A DNA stretch of 64,000 nt from Parageobacillus caldoxylosilyticus NBRC 107762. Its GTDB lineage: Bacteria; Bacillota; Bacilli; Bacillales; Anoxybacillaceae. Made by a program: the position numbers and the translations under genes. The notes under the pieces are model-generated. The model searched no databases. It was not told the DNA's origin and worked only from the letters and a program-made list of their open reading frames with translations. The stretch covers positions 55,876 through 119,875 of the forward strand of contig NZ_BAWO01000002.1 in NCBI RefSeq assembly GCF_000632715.1. The letters run 5' to 3'. Every line of letters starts with the position of its first letter. Positions within the stretch are counted from its first letter, which is position 1. Of this stretch, positions 39,527 to 50,206 are shown piece by piece.

Positions 39527-41881
39527 TCATTTCAATTCGACAACCGTTACCCCTGTTCCTCCTTCACTGGCTTCGCCAAAATGGAAGCTTTTCACGGCGC
39601 GGTGCTTTTTCAAAAACTCCTGCACTCCTTTGCGAAGCGCACCCGTCCCTTTTCCGTGAATAATGGAAACGCGCGGGTACCCAGCCAATAGCGCATCATC
39701 GATATATTTTTCCAAACGGGCAAGCGCATCTTCGTACCGTTCGCCGCGCAAGTCCAATTCCAAGCCGACGTGATAGTCTTTTCCTTTGACGGTCGCGATC
39801 GGCTTTGTCTCTGTTTTCGGAGCGCTGCCGATATATTCCAAGTCTCGTTCATGGATTTTCATTTTCAAAATGCCGAGCTGGACTTGCCATTCCTCATCCG
39901 ATACTTTTTCGACAAGATAGCCTTTTTGATTTAAGCTTGTCACTTTCACCTCGTCGCCCGGCTGAAAGACATGACGCTTCTCTTTTTTGCGTTCCTTTTT
40001 CTTCTTCGCCAAAGTCGGCATCGCTTCGGCAAGGCGCTTTTTCGCCTCAATCAGCTCATGTTCTTTTATTTCCGCTTGTTTTTCTTTTTGCATGCGGCGA
40101 AGCTCCTGAATAATCCGCTCCGCTTCTTGCTGCGAGGCGCGGATGATATCGGCTGCTTTCCGTTTTGCCTCATCGATGATCTCATCCTGCTTTTCTTCAA
40201 GCGCTTCCCATTTTTGTCTCCATTCGTCGCGCAGTTTTTCCGCTTCCATCCGTGCTTCTTTTGCCCGCTTTTCTTCCTCTTCTGCTTGCTTTTTGCTTTG
40301 TTCTAGCGAGGCGATCATGTTTTCCACTTTATTACTTTCGGTGCTAATATGCGATTTTGCCCGCTCAATAATGCGCTCGTCAAGGCCAAGCCGCCTCGAA
40401 ATTTCAAAAGCATTGCTCCGACCTGGGACACCAATCAATAATTTATACGTCGGACGAAGCGTTTCGGTGTCAAATTCAACACTGGCATTAATGACGCCAT
40501 CCCGATTGTATCCGTACGCTTTTAATTCCGGATAGTGGGTGGTGGCTACTGTCCGCGCTCCGCGTCCATGCACCTCATCTAAAATAGCGATTGCAAGCGC
40601 AGCTCCTTCTTGCGGATCAGTTCCTGCTCCTAGCTCGTCAAATAAAACAAGGCTTTTTTCGTCAACGCGGCGCAAAATATCGACAATATTGACCATATGC
40701 GAGGAAAACGTGCTTAAGCTTTGTTCAATCGACTGTTCATCGCCGATATCGGCATAAACCGCGCGAAATACAGCCAGCTCCGAGCCATCGAGGGCCGGGA
40801 CAAATAAGCCGGCCTGCGCCATTAATGTCAATAGTCCAATCGTTTTTAAGGTAACGGTCTTCCCACCGGTGTTCGGACCGGTGATGACGATGGTTTTATA
40901 TTCTTTGCCGAGTTCAATATCATTAGGAACGACAACGCCCTGATCAATGAGCGGGTGGCGCGCCTGCAGCATGCGAATATAGCCACGGTCGTTCATCGCC
41001 GGCTTTGTCGCTTTCAGCTGGTTGGCGTATTTGGCTTTAGCAAAAATAAAATCGAGCTGTGCCAATATATGAACCGTTTCTAGCAATGCTTCTGCGTGGT
41101 TAGCGACTACCTTTGTCAGTTCGATTAAAATCCGCTCGATTTCCTGTTTTTCTTTCACCCGCGCTTCTCGCAGCTGGTTGTTTAGTTCCACTACCGCTTG
41201 CGGCTCGATAAACAACGTCGCTCCGGAAGCCGATTGATCGTGGACGATGCCGCCGTAAGCACCGCGGTATTCCTGTTTCACCGGAATGACGTAGCGTTCG
41301 TTGCGGATCGTAATAATCGCATCAGACAGCATTTTTTGCGCCGATGGCGAGCGGATGATGCTTTCTAGCTTTTCCCTAATGCGTGCCTCTGTCGTGCGCA
41401 GCTGCTGACGGAGCGAGCGCAATCGTTCGCTCGCGTGATCAAGCACTTCTCCATGATCATCGATGCATCGTTCAATCTCCTGCTCCACTTCTGGAAGCAA
41501 AGCAAGGCTTTGTGCATAGCCAGCCAAACGCGGGAAGTTTCCATGTTCCTCGTGCAGCGATTCGATAAACTGCTTTAACTGCCGGCTGGCGGAAACAGTG
41601 CTGGCAATGTCCAGCAGTTCTTGCGGGCTAAGCGTGCCGCCGATTTTCGCCCTCTTCAGACTTGCGCGAATATCGAAAATGCCGCCAAGCGGCACATGTC
41701 CGCGCAAACGAAGCACCGCCGCCGCTTCATCCGTTTCCTCAAGCCAATCCACTACTTCGGCAAAGTCAGAAGACGGAAGCAATGTTTCAATTTTTTCTTT
41801 TCCTAACGACGATGCCGCATGCTTTAACAATTGTTCTTTTACTTTATCAAATTCCAATACGTGAAGAACTTTTGTCTGCAC
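39527..41881 (-). CDS. mutS2: endonuclease MutS2
   Basis: 784 residues; anti-recombination and ribosome-rescue nuclease/ATPase in bacteria. MutS core and clamp are followed by the ATPase (Walker [17 protein letters not shown]; Walker [16 protein letters not shown]), a charged coiled coil of about 110 residues (510-620), a KOW-like linker, and a C-terminal Smr nuclease domain with [11 protein letters not shown] and [14 protein letters not shown]. Lacks the mismatch-recognition domain of MutS. The start is GTG behind GGAGG. Also called mutSB. Confidence 0.96.
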   Translation of the reverse strand: MQTKVLHVLEFDKVKEQLLKHAASSLGKEKIETLLPSSDFAEVVDWLEETDEAAAVLRLRGHVPLGGIFDIRASLKRAKIGGTLSPQELLDIASTVSASRQLKQFIESLHEEHGNFPRLAGYAQSLALLPEVEQEIERCIDDHGEVLDHASERLRSLRQQLRTTEARIREKLESIIRSPSAQKMLSDAIITIRNERYVIPVKQEYRGAYGGIVHDQSASGATLFIEPQAVVELNNQLREARVKEKQEIERILIELTKVVANHAEALLETVHILAQLDFIFAKAKYANQLKATKPAMNDRGYIRMLQARHPLIDQGVVVPNDIELGKEYKTIVITGPNTGGKTVTLKTIGLLTLMAQAGLFVPALDGSELAVFRAVYADIGDEQSIEQSLSTFSSHMVNIVDILRRVDEKSLVLFDELGAGTDPQEGAALAIAILDEVHGRGARTVATTHYPELKAYGYNRDGVINASVEFDTETLRPTYKLLIGVPGRSNAFEISRRLGLDERIIERAKSHISTESNKVENMIASLEQSKKQAEEEEKRAKEARMEAEKLRDEWRQKWEALEEKQDEIIDEAKRKAADIIRASQQEAERIIQELRRMQKEKQAEIKEHELIEAKKRLAEAMPTLAKKKKERKKEKRHVFQPGDEVKVTSLNQKGYLVEKVSDEEWQVQLGILKMKIHERDLEYIGSAPKTETKPIATVKGKDYHVGLELDLRGERYEDALARLEKYIDDALLAGYPRVSIIHGKGTGALRKGVQEFLKKHRAVKSFHFGEASEGGTGVTVVELK

Positions 41882-41905
41882 TGATGCAAAACCTCCATGC
41901 CCATT

Positions 41906-43633
41906 TTATTTAGTGGAACGTTTTCGCCGTAAAAAATGCCGTAATTCCTCCAGCGTCCATGTGTTGATGACCGTATCTTTGCGAATCCAGCCTTTGCGCG
42001 CCGCCGCCACTCCAATTTCCATATCCTCAAGCATGTCCAAATGATGGGCGTCGGTATTAATAGCAATTTTCACACCGGCGTCTTGCGCTTTTTTCAAATA
42101 AACATACGATAAATCAAGGCGGTTCGGATTCGCGTTTAATTCCAACACGGTATCCGTCTCCCGTGCCAGCTCTATGAGCATATCGATATCGACGTCATAT
42201 CCGTCCCGTCTGCCGATCAGCCGTCCTGTCGGATGGGCGATGACATCAACATAGCGATTGCGAAGCGCAGCCGTAAGCCGCTTCATAATGACATCGCGCG
42301 GCTGCGAGAAGCTCGAGTGAATCGCAGCAATGACAAAGTCCAATTCCGCCAACACCTCATCATCGTAATCGAGCGTCCCGTCCGGCAAAATATCCATTTC
42401 CACGCCAGCCAAAATCGTAAAATCATCGTATTTCGCGTTTAATCGTTCAATTTCTTCGCGCTGCCGCTTTAATCGTTCGACTGTCAGCCCGTTGGCAACC
42501 TTTAAATATTGAGAATGGTCAGTAATCGCCATATAGCGGTAGCCTCGCTTCCGACATGCCTCCGCCATCTCTTCAATCGAACACGCCCCGTCGCTCCAAG
42601 CCGAATGCATATGCAAATCCCCCTGGATATGGGAAAGATGAAGAAGCGGATAATCGTCGCGGTAACGGTCGACTTCTGTGCCGTCTTCTCTTAACTCCGG
42701 CGGAATAAACGGCAATTGAAAATAAGCAAAAAACGCTTGTTCACTCGGAAACGTTTTTATTTCTCCCGTTTTTCCATTTTCTACGCCATATTCGCTAATT
42801 TTTTCCCCTCGTTCTTTCGCCAGCTGCCGCATGCGGACATTATGCTCTTTCGACCCTGTAAAATGATGAAGCGTTGTGGAAAACTGTTCTTCTGTCACTA
42901 ACCGAAAATCAACGGCAATGTCGTACTCATAAGAAAGCTGCAACGATACTTTCGTATCCCCGCTGGCGATCACATTGGAAATGTGATTTAGCTGCAGCAG
43001 CTGTTCCCGCACCAGCTGCGGGTCATTCGTGGCAATAATGAAATCCAGATCTTTTACTGTCTCTTTCATGCGCCGCAAACTGCCGGCACGCGAAAAACGG
43101 ATGATTCCTTTCATCGTCTTCAACTGCTCTTCAATTTCCGTGGCAATCGGCAGCACCGCTGCCAGCGGCAGCCGCTCCGGACGGGCTCCGCTTTCTTCGA
43201 TCGCCGCTAATAGTTTTTCTTCTGTTTTTTTTCCAAAGCCCGGCAGTTTCTGCACTTTCTGAGCGAGGCAAGCTTCTTTTAAGGTGGCCATATCGACAAC
43301 CCCTAGCTCCTGGTATAATTTGGCAATTTTCTTTCCGCCAAGCCCGGGAAGCCGAAGCAGCGTAAGCAGGGTTTCAGGAATTTCCTCCTTTAATTGTTCA
43401 AGAACCCTCGATGTACCCGTTTCCAAAAATTCGTTGATGACGCTTGATGTCCCCTTTCCAATTCCCGGGATGGCGGTGAAATCGTCTATTTCCGCAATGC
43501 TTCGTTCATCGGTTTCCAATGCGCTTGCCGCCTTGCGAAACGCTGCAATTTTAAACGGATTTTCCCCTTTTATTTCCATATATAACGCAATCGTCTCCAA
43601 CAGACGAATGACATCTTTTTTGTTTCCTTTCAT
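41906..43633 (-). CDS. polX: DNA polymerase/3'-5' exonuclease PolX
   Basis: 575 residues. N-terminal HhH and polymerase X domain (FTAIPGIGKGTSSV; TVKDLDFIIATND with catalytic Asp residues) followed by a PHP nuclease domain (DLHMHSAWSDGACSIEE, ITDHSQYL, AGVEMDILPDGTLDY, NTDAHHLD). Gap-filling and AP-site repair. ATG 43633 behind GGGGGATAAA. Orthologue of B. subtilis yshC. Confidence 0.95.
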   Translation of the reverse strand: MKGNKKDVIRLLETIALYMEIKGENPFKIAAFRKAASALETDERSIAEIDDFTAIPGIGKGTSSVINEFLETGTSRVLEQLKEEIPETLLTLLRLPGLGGKKIAKLYQELGVVDMATLKEACLAQKVQKLPGFGKKTEEKLLAAIEESGARPERLPLAAVLPIATEIEEQLKTMKGIIRFSRAGSLRRMKETVKDLDFIIATNDPQLVREQLLQLNHISNVIASGDTKVSLQLSYEYDIAVDFRLVTEEQFSTTLHHFTGSKEHNVRMRQLAKERGEKISEYGVENGKTGEIKTFPSEQAFFAYFQLPFIPPELREDGTEVDRYRDDYPLLHLSHIQGDLHMHSAWSDGACSIEEMAEACRKRGYRYMAITDHSQYLKVANGLTVERLKRQREEIERLNAKYDDFTILAGVEMDILPDGTLDYDDEVLAELDFVIAAIHSSFSQPRDVIMKRLTAALRNRYVDVIAHPTGRLIGRRDGYDVDIDMLIELARETDTVLELNANPNRLDLSYVYLKKAQDAGVKIAINTDAHHLDMLEDMEIGVAAARKGWIRKDTVINTWTLEELRHFLRRKRSTK

Positions 43634-43703
43634 TTTATCCCCCACCTATCTGTACCATCCGCTACGAAACATAATACAAGTTTTTACGAAAAAGTACAAA
43701 AAA

Positions 43704-43728
43704 ACTTCCCTATGAGTCATAGAGAAGT
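43704..43728 (-). terminator. terminator after yshB
   Basis: ACTTCTCTATG/CATAGGGAAGT stem, three-base loop and seven T on the minus strand. It separates zapA-yshB from polX-mutS2. Confidence 0.9.
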
Positions 43729-43730
43729 GA

Positions 43731-44270
43731 TTACACCATGTAACGCATCCACATTTGTTTCAACATTTCCGATAAAAATGGGGTATGCTTGACAATGGCA
43801 GTAGCAAGAAAAGAACCTTGAAGCTTTGCCTGCCAGCTTTGAATGGGAACTAGTGCACCAATGTATAGGATAAGAAACACAATTAAATATACTTCGACAA
43901 ATCCTAACGCTCCGCCAGCCCAGCGGTTGATGCTGCGAAGGAGCGGCAATTGCGCCACGAAATCCAGCATTGAACCAATAATTTGCATCACAATTTTCGT
44001 AGCGAAGAATAAAATCGCAAACGCGATCGCCCGATAATATGCGTCATCCAAATGCGTGCTTTCAAACAGCAGTTTGACCGTTTCCGGATCGCCAAACGTC
44101 GGATACGGAATCCACAGACGCAGCGGCGGCACTAATTTTTCATAATAAAGATAAGCGACAACAAAAGCGATGATAAAGCCGGTCATATGAATAAATTGGA
44201 GAATAAAGCCTCGCTTTAGCCCGATCATAAACCCCATTAAAAGGATAAAAAGTAAAAGAAGATCGACCAT
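43731..44270 (-). CDS. yshB: CvpA family membrane protein
   Basis: 179 residues with four membrane helices, starting MVDLLLLFILLMGFMIGLKRGF as CvpA/colicin V production proteins do, and GFVEVYLIVFLILYIG near the end. ATG 44270 is preceded by AAGGATGAG; an ATG at 44282 inside zapA is possible. Coupled to zapA by close overlap. Confidence 0.87.
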   Translation of the reverse strand: MVDLLLLFILLMGFMIGLKRGFILQFIHMTGFIIAFVVAYLYYEKLVPPLRLWIPYPTFGDPETVKLLFESTHLDDAYYRAIAFAILFFATKIVMQIIGSMLDFVAQLPLLRSINRWAGGALGFVEVYLIVFLILYIGALVPIQSWQAKLQGSFLATAIVKHTPFLSEMLKQMWMRYMV

Positions 44271-44274
44271 TCCG

Positions 44275-44538
44275 TTACTCATCCTTTTCCTTATGTAGTT
44301 TTTGTAAAAGCCGATCATATTCTTCTTTTAATTTTATATAATCATGAACGATATTAATTGCTGTTAGTACCGCTAGTTTATTAATATCCAATGTCGGATT
44401 TTTCTCGCTAATCTCCCGCATTTTGTCGTCGACAATCGATGCGACTAATCGGATATGGCTTGAGCTTTCTGTGCCGACGATCGTATATTGCTGCCCGTAT
44501 ATATCGACTGTCACCCGCGTTTTTTGTTGCTCCGCCAA
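44275..44538 (-). CDS. zapA: cell division protein ZapA
   Basis: FtsZ-bundling protein of 87 residues: [38 protein letters not shown] and a C-terminal coiled coil. Start is TTG with GGGGGA upstream; the frame is open upstream but runs into the rnhC promoter region. Divergent from rnhC. Confidence 0.93.
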   Translation of the reverse strand: MAEQQKTRVTVDIYGQQYTIVGTESSSHIRLVASIVDDKMREISEKNPTLDINKLAVLTAINIVHDYIKLKEEYDRLLQKLHKEKDE

Positions 44539-44656
44539 ATGATTTCCCCCATTCTGCAAAATCCTATTGTTTATCATAACATGAATGCTGATATAATGAA
44601 AAGATACGACTATGATATGCAAAAGAAAAAACAATTGCAATTAGGAGTGAATGGCC

Positions 44657-45562
44657 ATGGCAAATCACGTCATCACGGCAACAGCAGCGATGCTGGAAAA
44701 GATGCGGAATCATTACGCTTCCGATATAACGGGGCATCTTCCTGCAGGTGCTTTGTTCGTTGCCAAACGATCAGGCTGCACAATTACCGCTTACCGTTCG
44801 GGAAAGGTGCTGTTTCAAGGAAAAGAGGCAGAACAGGAAGCAGCGAAATGGATGAAACAATCGGGTCAAAAAGAAACGGCGGCTTTCCAACCTCGTTTGG
44901 CTGCTGCATCGGCAGTCGGCTCCGATGAAGTCGGAACCGGAGATTATTTTGGGCCAGTTGTCGTTGCCGCCGCATATGTCGCCAAAGACCAAATGGATGT
45001 GATCACAGCAACGGGAGTAAAAGATTCGAAACTATTAACCGATGAAGCCATCCGCCGGCTCGCCCCATCGCTTATGAGCATGATCCCGCACCAAACGGTG
45101 ATACTGTCCAATCCAATGTATAATGACTGGCAACGAAGCGGAATGCCGCAAACGAAAATAAAGGCGTTATTACATAATGAAGCAATTAGAAAGCTCGTGG
45201 AACAACTTTCGCCGCTTGAGCCAGAAGCGATCATTATTGACCAATTTATTGAGCGGGACTTATATTTTCGCTACCTCGAAAGCGAAACAAATGTCGTCCG
45301 CGATCGTGTGTATTGCTACCCGAAGGCGGAAACGATTCATATTGCAGTGGCCGCTGCTTCGACGATCGCCCGCTACGTATTTTTGCAGGAAATAGAGCGG
45401 CTAAGCAAGCAAGTCGGCATGACATTGCCAAAAGGGGCGGGAGCACAAGTCGATCAAGCTGCTGCAAAGCTTATCCAAATGCACGGGCCTGCAATTCTCG
45501 AAACGTGCGCAAAGCTTCATTTCGCTAATACAGAAAAAGCAGTGCGGATTGCTAAACAGTAA
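44657..45562 (+). CDS. rnhC: ribonuclease HIII
   Basis: Cleaves RNA in RNA-DNA hybrids. N-terminal TBP-like substrate-binding domain (CTITAYRSGKVLFQG) and catalytic domain with SDEVGTGDYFGPV (DEVG variant acidic residues), DSKLLTDE and IIDQF. 301 residues from ATG 44657 (9 bases after GGAG); an ATG at 44651 is too close to the ribosome site. Confidence 0.95.
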   Translation: MANHVITATAAMLEKMRNHYASDITGHLPAGALFVAKRSGCTITAYRSGKVLFQGKEAEQEAAKWMKQSGQKETAAFQPRLAAASAVGSDEVGTGDYFGPVVVAAAYVAKDQMDVITATGVKDSKLLTDEAIRRLAPSLMSMIPHQTVILSNPMYNDWQRSGMPQTKIKALLHNEAIRKLVEQLSPLEPEAIIIDQFIERDLYFRYLESETNVVRDRVYCYPKAETIHIAVAAASTIARYVFLQEIERLSKQVGMTLPKGAGAQVDQAAAKLIQMHGPAILETCAKLHFANTEKAVRIAKQ

Positions 45563-45570
45563 ACATAAAA

Positions 45571-45622
45571 AGAGGATGGCTCGAAAAGACCGTTGTTAGC
45601 GGCCTTTTGAGTCAGCCTCTCT
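45571..45622 (+). terminator. terminator after rnhC
   Basis: AGAGGATGGCTCGAAAAGACCG pairs with CGGCCTTTTGAGTCAGCCTCTCT; a long hairpin with a short T tract. Core resembles the hairpin after sdhB. Confidence 0.75.
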
Positions 45623-45672
45623 TCGTTCATACATAGGCGAGTAAGTTGGGCTCCCGCTGCCGTTTATCATCT

Positions 45673-46341
45673 TTACTTTTCTTTCTCCTCCAGCGCCTCA
45701 ACAACTTTTTCCGCCGTGCTTCTACTGGATTGCGGATTTTGCCCGGTAATCAAATTGCCGTCACGCACGGAGAAGTCCTTCCATTTTTCACCGTGGACGA
45801 AATTGGCGCCTCTTAAGCGCAACGTCGATTCAAGTAAAAACGGCATATATTGGTCTAACTGCACCTCTCTCTCTTCTTCATCCGTAAACGACGTTACCGT
45901 CTTTCCTTTGACAAGCGGCGTCCCGTCCTTATATGTTACATTGACAAGACCAGATGGGCCATGGCAAACGGCGCCAATGATTCTTCCATCTTCAGCGAAT
46001 TGCTGCAAAACGTATTGCAATGTTTCATTATCTGGAAAATCAAACATCGTCCCGTGGCCGCCAGGAAGGAAAATCGCATCAAACCCAGTTGCATCGTCTT
46101 TGCTCAAACGGGCAGTGTTTTTCAACTCTTTTTCAGCTTCTGCCCAAGCTGGATCTTTTTCTTCAATGCTGCGCGGATCAAGCGGTACTTCCCCGCCTTG
46201 AATGCTTGCTACTTTTACGTCATATCCTTTTTCCTTAAACACCAGATACGGAACAGCGAATTCTTCGAGCCAAAGCCCTGTTTTATGGTCGTCGGTAATG
46301 GTCGTATGGTTGGTAACCACCATCAGCACGCGCTTGGTCAT
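45673..46341 (-). CDS. DJ-1/PfpI (Hsp31-like) family protein
   Basis: 222 residues, class I glutamine amidotransferase-like fold: FLPGGHGTMFDFPDN, and the nucleophile elbow GAVCHGPSGL (Cys about residue 123). The set, including EEFAVPYLVFKEKGYDV, matches Hsp31-type glyoxalase III/chaperone proteins; exact activity unproven. ATG behind GGGGGAATAG. Not part of the B. subtilis order at this place. Confidence 0.88.
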   Translation of the reverse strand: MTKRVLMVVTNHTTITDDHKTGLWLEEFAVPYLVFKEKGYDVKVASIQGGEVPLDPRSIEEKDPAWAEAEKELKNTARLSKDDATGFDAIFLPGGHGTMFDFPDNETLQYVLQQFAEDGRIIGAVCHGPSGLVNVTYKDGTPLVKGKTVTSFTDEEEREVQLDQYMPFLLESTLRLRGANFVHGEKWKDFSVRDGNLITGQNPQSSRSTAEKVVEALEEKEK

Positions 46342-46417
46342 TGGCTATTCCCCCTTTTATCGAATTTGTACTTTTATCATAGATTACCTTTTACAAAAGC
46401 AACAATAAATATGCTCA

Positions 46418-46449
46418 AAAAAAAAAAAACGGGCTCCTTGCCAGAGCCC
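46418..46449 (-). terminator. terminator after the MMPL gene
   Basis: GGGCTC/GAGCCC stem followed by G and thirteen T on the minus strand. Confidence 0.88.
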
Positions 46450-46454
46450 TACCT

Positions 46455-49400
46455 TTACTTCATAAACGGCCACCAGTTTGCTTTGCCGAATGTTTTCACC
46501 ATCACAGGGACAAAGAGCGGCAGCACAACAAGCGCGTATAAAATTAATCCCGTAAGGACGATCGTCGCGATTTGCAAAAGCGACAAGACGCCGGACGGAT
46601 ACATCGCCGCAAACGTCCCGCCTAAAATGACAGCAGCGGAAATAATGACCGTTCCCATGTTGCGCATCGCCAGAAGCATCGCTTCCTGCACCGTCTTGTC
46701 GCGGTATTCGTTGAAGCGGTCCATCAAGAAAATGCTGTAGTCGATGCCAAGCGCGATCAAGATGACAAACGCGAAAAACGATACCGCCCAGTTTAGGCCG
46801 GCATATCCAAGTCCATGGACGAAAATAAGCTCTGTTACCGCCATCGATGTGTAGTATGTCAAAATAAGCGATAAAATTAAATACATTGGCATGATCAGCG
46901 AACGAAGCAAAATGATTAAAATAAGCGCAATGCCGGCAAGCATCAACACGACAGTGCGGGAATAGTCATTCGACGAGATGGTGCGCAAATCAGAATAAAT
47001 GCTTGTCACTCCGCCAACGGCAACTTTTGCGTTTTCGAGTTTCGTATCTTTGACCGCGCGCGCGACCGCATGCTTAATATCATCGATTTTATTTAACGCT
47101 GACGTCGAATACGGATTTTCATCAAAAATCACATCAAACGTCACTACTTTTCTATCTTTGGACATATATGCATCTTGTGCTTGGGCAAACTCTTTGCTCT
47201 CAAGCACTTGTTTCGGCAAATACCATCCCGTCATTTCTTCGTTTGGCGAAGACGAAAGCTCGGATAAATAGCTTTCTGCGGAACCGAGGCCTTTCGATAC
47301 TTGCCGAAGACCGTTCGCGCTTTGATCCAGTCCTGTAATTAATTGATTCATTTGCCCGTCTAACTGCGAAAATCCTTGCAGCAGCTGTTCTTGCCCGTTA
47401 TTTACCTGGCTTAATCCATTCGCCAATTGTGGCAGGCGCTCGATGACTTGGCGCTGTCCGTTTGCTGCTTTATCCATCCCTTTTTGCAGCTCGTCAAGCC
47501 CGGCAATCAGCTTGGTCATGCCATCGATCCATGCTTTTTGGCCGCTGATAAGCTGCGTAAACGAGCCATTCGCTTGGCGTACCCCATCGCTTGCCTGTTT
47601 GAGCGCAGTATTTAATTGTACAAAACCAGCAGTCATTTGCTGTGATTGTTTTGCCAATTCTGCAGCAACCATTTTTGCCTGCTGGTATTCGCGGTCTTGC
47701 TGCAACTCTGGATGTATTTGCTCAATACGGTTCAACGATGCGCTTACCGAGGATAATTGCCCCGATAAGACGTTCATGCCTTCTTGCAGCTGTTCATACT
47801 GGCTGACAAGCGAAGAGAGACCGGCGCCCGCCTTTTCATAGCCTTGGAGCAACTGTTCAGCGCCTCGCTTTAACTTTTTCGCATTGTCCTGGATTGTTGT
47901 CAATCCTTTTTTGATTTCGCCAGCTCCCATCGAACCGCTGCGAATGCCTTGCTCAATTTGCGCCAGCCCTTTTTGCAGATCGCCGACCCCCATTTTGAGC
48001 CGCTCCGTCCCTGATACAATCTTTTCCATAACGTTTGTCGCTTGTTTTAATTTTGGCGCGGACACAGAGAGCTGTTTGCTCGCTTGACTTAGTCCGGAGC
48101 TGATTTTCTCAATCCCTTCTTTTCCTTGTCCAAGACCGTTTTTTAAGTTTTTCGCTTGCTCGGTGACAAACAATTGTTCAATCGGTTTTCCTGTCGGACG
48201 CGTGACAGAACGTACTTTGTCCACCCCATCGATTTTTTCGACTTCACGGCTAATTTTTTCGATTAATGCGAAATACTCCTGCGAGTTCATCGCTTCATCG
48301 TTTTTCATGACGATTTGCGTCGGCATCGCTTCGCCAGGATTAAAGCTTTTGGCAATAACGTTAAACGCTTTGACGGACGCATAGTCGTCACCAATTTCTT
48401 CAAGGGAATCAAACGACAAATTCCCTTCATATGTCACCAACACGGGAACGGTAATGACCGCAACGATGCCTAACGCAATTAACGGTCTGGCAAACGCAAA
48501 CCGGCCTGCGGCATCCCACAATCGGCTTTGTTTATGTTCCAAATTTCCTTTCACCGGCCAAAACAGCTTTGGGCCAAGCGCCGCCATAAAAAACGGCACC
48601 AACGTCATCAGCGCAACGAGCAGCACCGCGACACCAACCGCGACCGCGGCAGCCGATTGATACAACTTAAACGTCGACAGCCCAATTGCGGCAAACCCGA
48701 TCATCACCGCGATTCCACTGAACAATACCGTTTTTCCGGCGGTACGGTATGTGGCGACAATGGCATCCGTGCGGTTTTCATGCTGTGAAAGTTCTTCCTT
48801 AAACCGGCTTAACAGCAAAATACAATAGTCCGTCCCAATTCCAAACAACACAGCAACTAAAAAGATTTGCGTAAACGTCGACAGCGGAAAATTCACTTGA
48901 TCCACAAGAAAAGCAACGATTGACTGCGACACTAAATAGGTTATCCCGACCGTCACAAGCGGAATGAGCGGCGCGACAAACGAACGGAACACGACAAGCA
49001 GCACCACTAAAATAAACACAACCGTAATGCCTTCTGTCTTTTTCAACCCGCGTTGGGAGCTGATAACGACATCTTCGTCAATCATCCAGCTTCCTGTATA
49101 ATAATGCTCGACAGAAACGTCATCGATCGCTTTGTATAGCGCTTTTGTCATTTCTTGCGCGCTTCGGCCGTTTCGTTCGACTTTGACCAATATCAGCATC
49201 GTCGTTCCATCTTTAGAGACGAGCTGGTCTTTCAATTCTTTTTCTTTAAACGGAGAAACAGTCTCGGTGATTCCCAACCTTTTTTTGTTTTTCTCCAGCT
49301 CGCTGACGGCGTGCTCCGCTTCCTTCCAATCGTGATTCGTCAGGCCGCCTTTACGATAAAACACAAGCGCCGTTGACAGTTCGCTCCCCTTGTTTTCCCG

Positions 49401-49577
49401 CTGCTGCACTTCCTTTAAAATCTCCATCGCTAACGATGACGAATATCCTTTCGGCACGCTAAGCTGCCCTTTCTCGCGGACAAGATCGGCCATGTTCGGC
49501 GCCGTCACCATCAGCACGGCAGCGGCGATGACCCATACCAAGAGCACGAACCATTTTCCTTTAATGATTCCTCTCAC
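46455..49577 (-). CDS. MMPL/RND superfamily transporter
   Basis: 1040 residues with two halves of six membrane helices each. First half: FVLLVWVIAAAVLMV, a large loop, then GIGTDYCILLLSRFKEE; second half: ALGIDYSIFLMDRFNEYRD, the paired GxxxDY motifs of MMPL proteins. Between them lies a ~350-residue extracytoplasmic coiled-coil-rich segment with repeated LxxGLxQ-type heptads, as in YhgE/YdfJ proteins. GTG start overlaps the marR stop (GTGA). Likely exports lipid or a hydrophobic drug; substrate unknown. Confidence 0.9.
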   Translation of the reverse strand: MRGIIKGKWFVLLVWVIAAAVLMVTAPNMADLVREKGQLSVPKGYSSSLAMEILKEVQQRENKGSELSTALVFYRKGGLTNHDWKEAEHAVSELEKNKKRLGITETVSPFKEKELKDQLVSKDGTTMLILVKVERNGRSAQEMTKALYKAIDDVSVEHYYTGSWMIDEDVVISSQRGLKKTEGITVVFILVVLLVVFRSFVAPLIPLVTVGITYLVSQSIVAFLVDQVNFPLSTFTQIFLVAVLFGIGTDYCILLLSRFKEELSQHENRTDAIVATYRTAGKTVLFSGIAVMIGFAAIGLSTFKLYQSAAAVAVGVAVLLVALMTLVPFFMAALGPKLFWPVKGNLEHKQSRLWDAAGRFAFARPLIALGIVAVITVPVLVTYEGNLSFDSLEEIGDDYASVKAFNVIAKSFNPGEAMPTQIVMKNDEAMNSQEYFALIEKISREVEKIDGVDKVRSVTRPTGKPIEQLFVTEQAKNLKNGLGQGKEGIEKISSGLSQASKQLSVSAPKLKQATNVMEKIVSGTERLKMGVGDLQKGLAQIEQGIRSGSMGAGEIKKGLTTIQDNAKKLKRGAEQLLQGYEKAGAGLSSLVSQYEQLQEGMNVLSGQLSSVSASLNRIEQIHPELQQDREYQQAKMVAAELAKQSQQMTAGFVQLNTALKQASDGVRQANGSFTQLISGQKAWIDGMTKLIAGLDELQKGMDKAANGQRQVIERLPQLANGLSQVNNGQEQLLQGFSQLDGQMNQLITGLDQSANGLRQVSKGLGSAESYLSELSSSPNEEMTGWYLPKQVLESKEFAQAQDAYMSKDRKVVTFDVIFDENPYSTSALNKIDDIKHAVARAVKDTKLENAKVAVGGVTSIYSDLRTISSNDYSRTVVLMLAGIALILIILLRSLIMPMYLILSLILTYYTSMAVTELIFVHGLGYAGLNWAVSFFAFVILIALGIDYSIFLMDRFNEYRDKTVQEAMLLAMRNMGTVIISAAVILGGTFAAMYPSGVLSLLQIATIVLTGLILYALVVLPLFVPVMVKTFGKANWWPFMK

Positions 49578-50026
49578 GATGTTCCCTCCATCTCCTGAAA
49601 AATGCGGACAAGTTTTTCATATGTTTGAATAAATGCTTCAATTTCCTCTTCCGAAAATTTGGTTATGAACGATTCGACCAATTTATGAATTTTTTCTTCC
49701 GTTTCCGTAATCCATTTGTCTCCTCGTTCCGTCAGCGTCAAATAAACAACCCTGCGGTCGTTTTGATCTCGCGTGCGCTGAAGCAGGCCTTTTTCGACAA
49801 GGCGGTTCGTCATCGCCGTAATCGCGCTTTTGTTTACGCCAAACAAGGACGCAAGCTCGGTGGATGTGCATTTCGCTTTCTTTTTGATGCAGCGAAGCAG
49901 GTAATACTGGTCGTTTGTCATATCCTCATCAAGCTCGCACTTGACGAGCGCCGCTGCTTTTTTCATTACCATAAACGAAACAGACAAATACCGTTCAATG
50001 AGATCATCAATGTTTCTCTTCTGCAA
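49574..50026 (-). CDS. MarR family regulator of the MMPL transporter
   Basis: 150 residues with winged HTH TSTELASLFGVNKSAITAMTNRLVEKGLL and wing RTRDQNDRRVVYLTL. Start is TTG at 50026 with GGGG upstream; the next Met lies inside the first helix. Cotranscribed with the MMPL gene and probably represses the pair through the dyad just upstream. Confidence 0.88.
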   Translation of the reverse strand: MQKRNIDDLIERYLSVSFMVMKKAAALVKCELDEDMTNDQYYLLRCIKKKAKCTSTELASLFGVNKSAITAMTNRLVEKGLLQRTRDQNDRRVVYLTLTERGDKWITETEEKIHKLVESFITKFSEEEIEAFIQTYEKLVRIFQEMEGTS

Positions 50027-50049
50027 GCTATCGCCCCTTTTTGTAAAAA

Positions 50050-50070
50050 ATAGTTTAATTATTTAACTAT
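50050..50070 (-). promoter_or_regulatory. probable MarR operator
   Basis: ATAGTTTAATTATTTAACTAT, a near-perfect 21-bp palindrome, lies 24 bases before the marR start. MarR proteins typically bind such AT-rich dyads; binding is inferred. Confidence 0.6.
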
Positions 50071-50206
50071 TAAACAATGTAACAATCTCCTAGAAAAAAA
50101 GTCAAAAGAGAAGTATTGAGAAAGGACAACCGTTATTTTTATGCAAAAAACTTAACAAACCGCAGCCATGTGACTTTTTCGATAATGCCGAAAACGCAAA
50201 CAGGCT

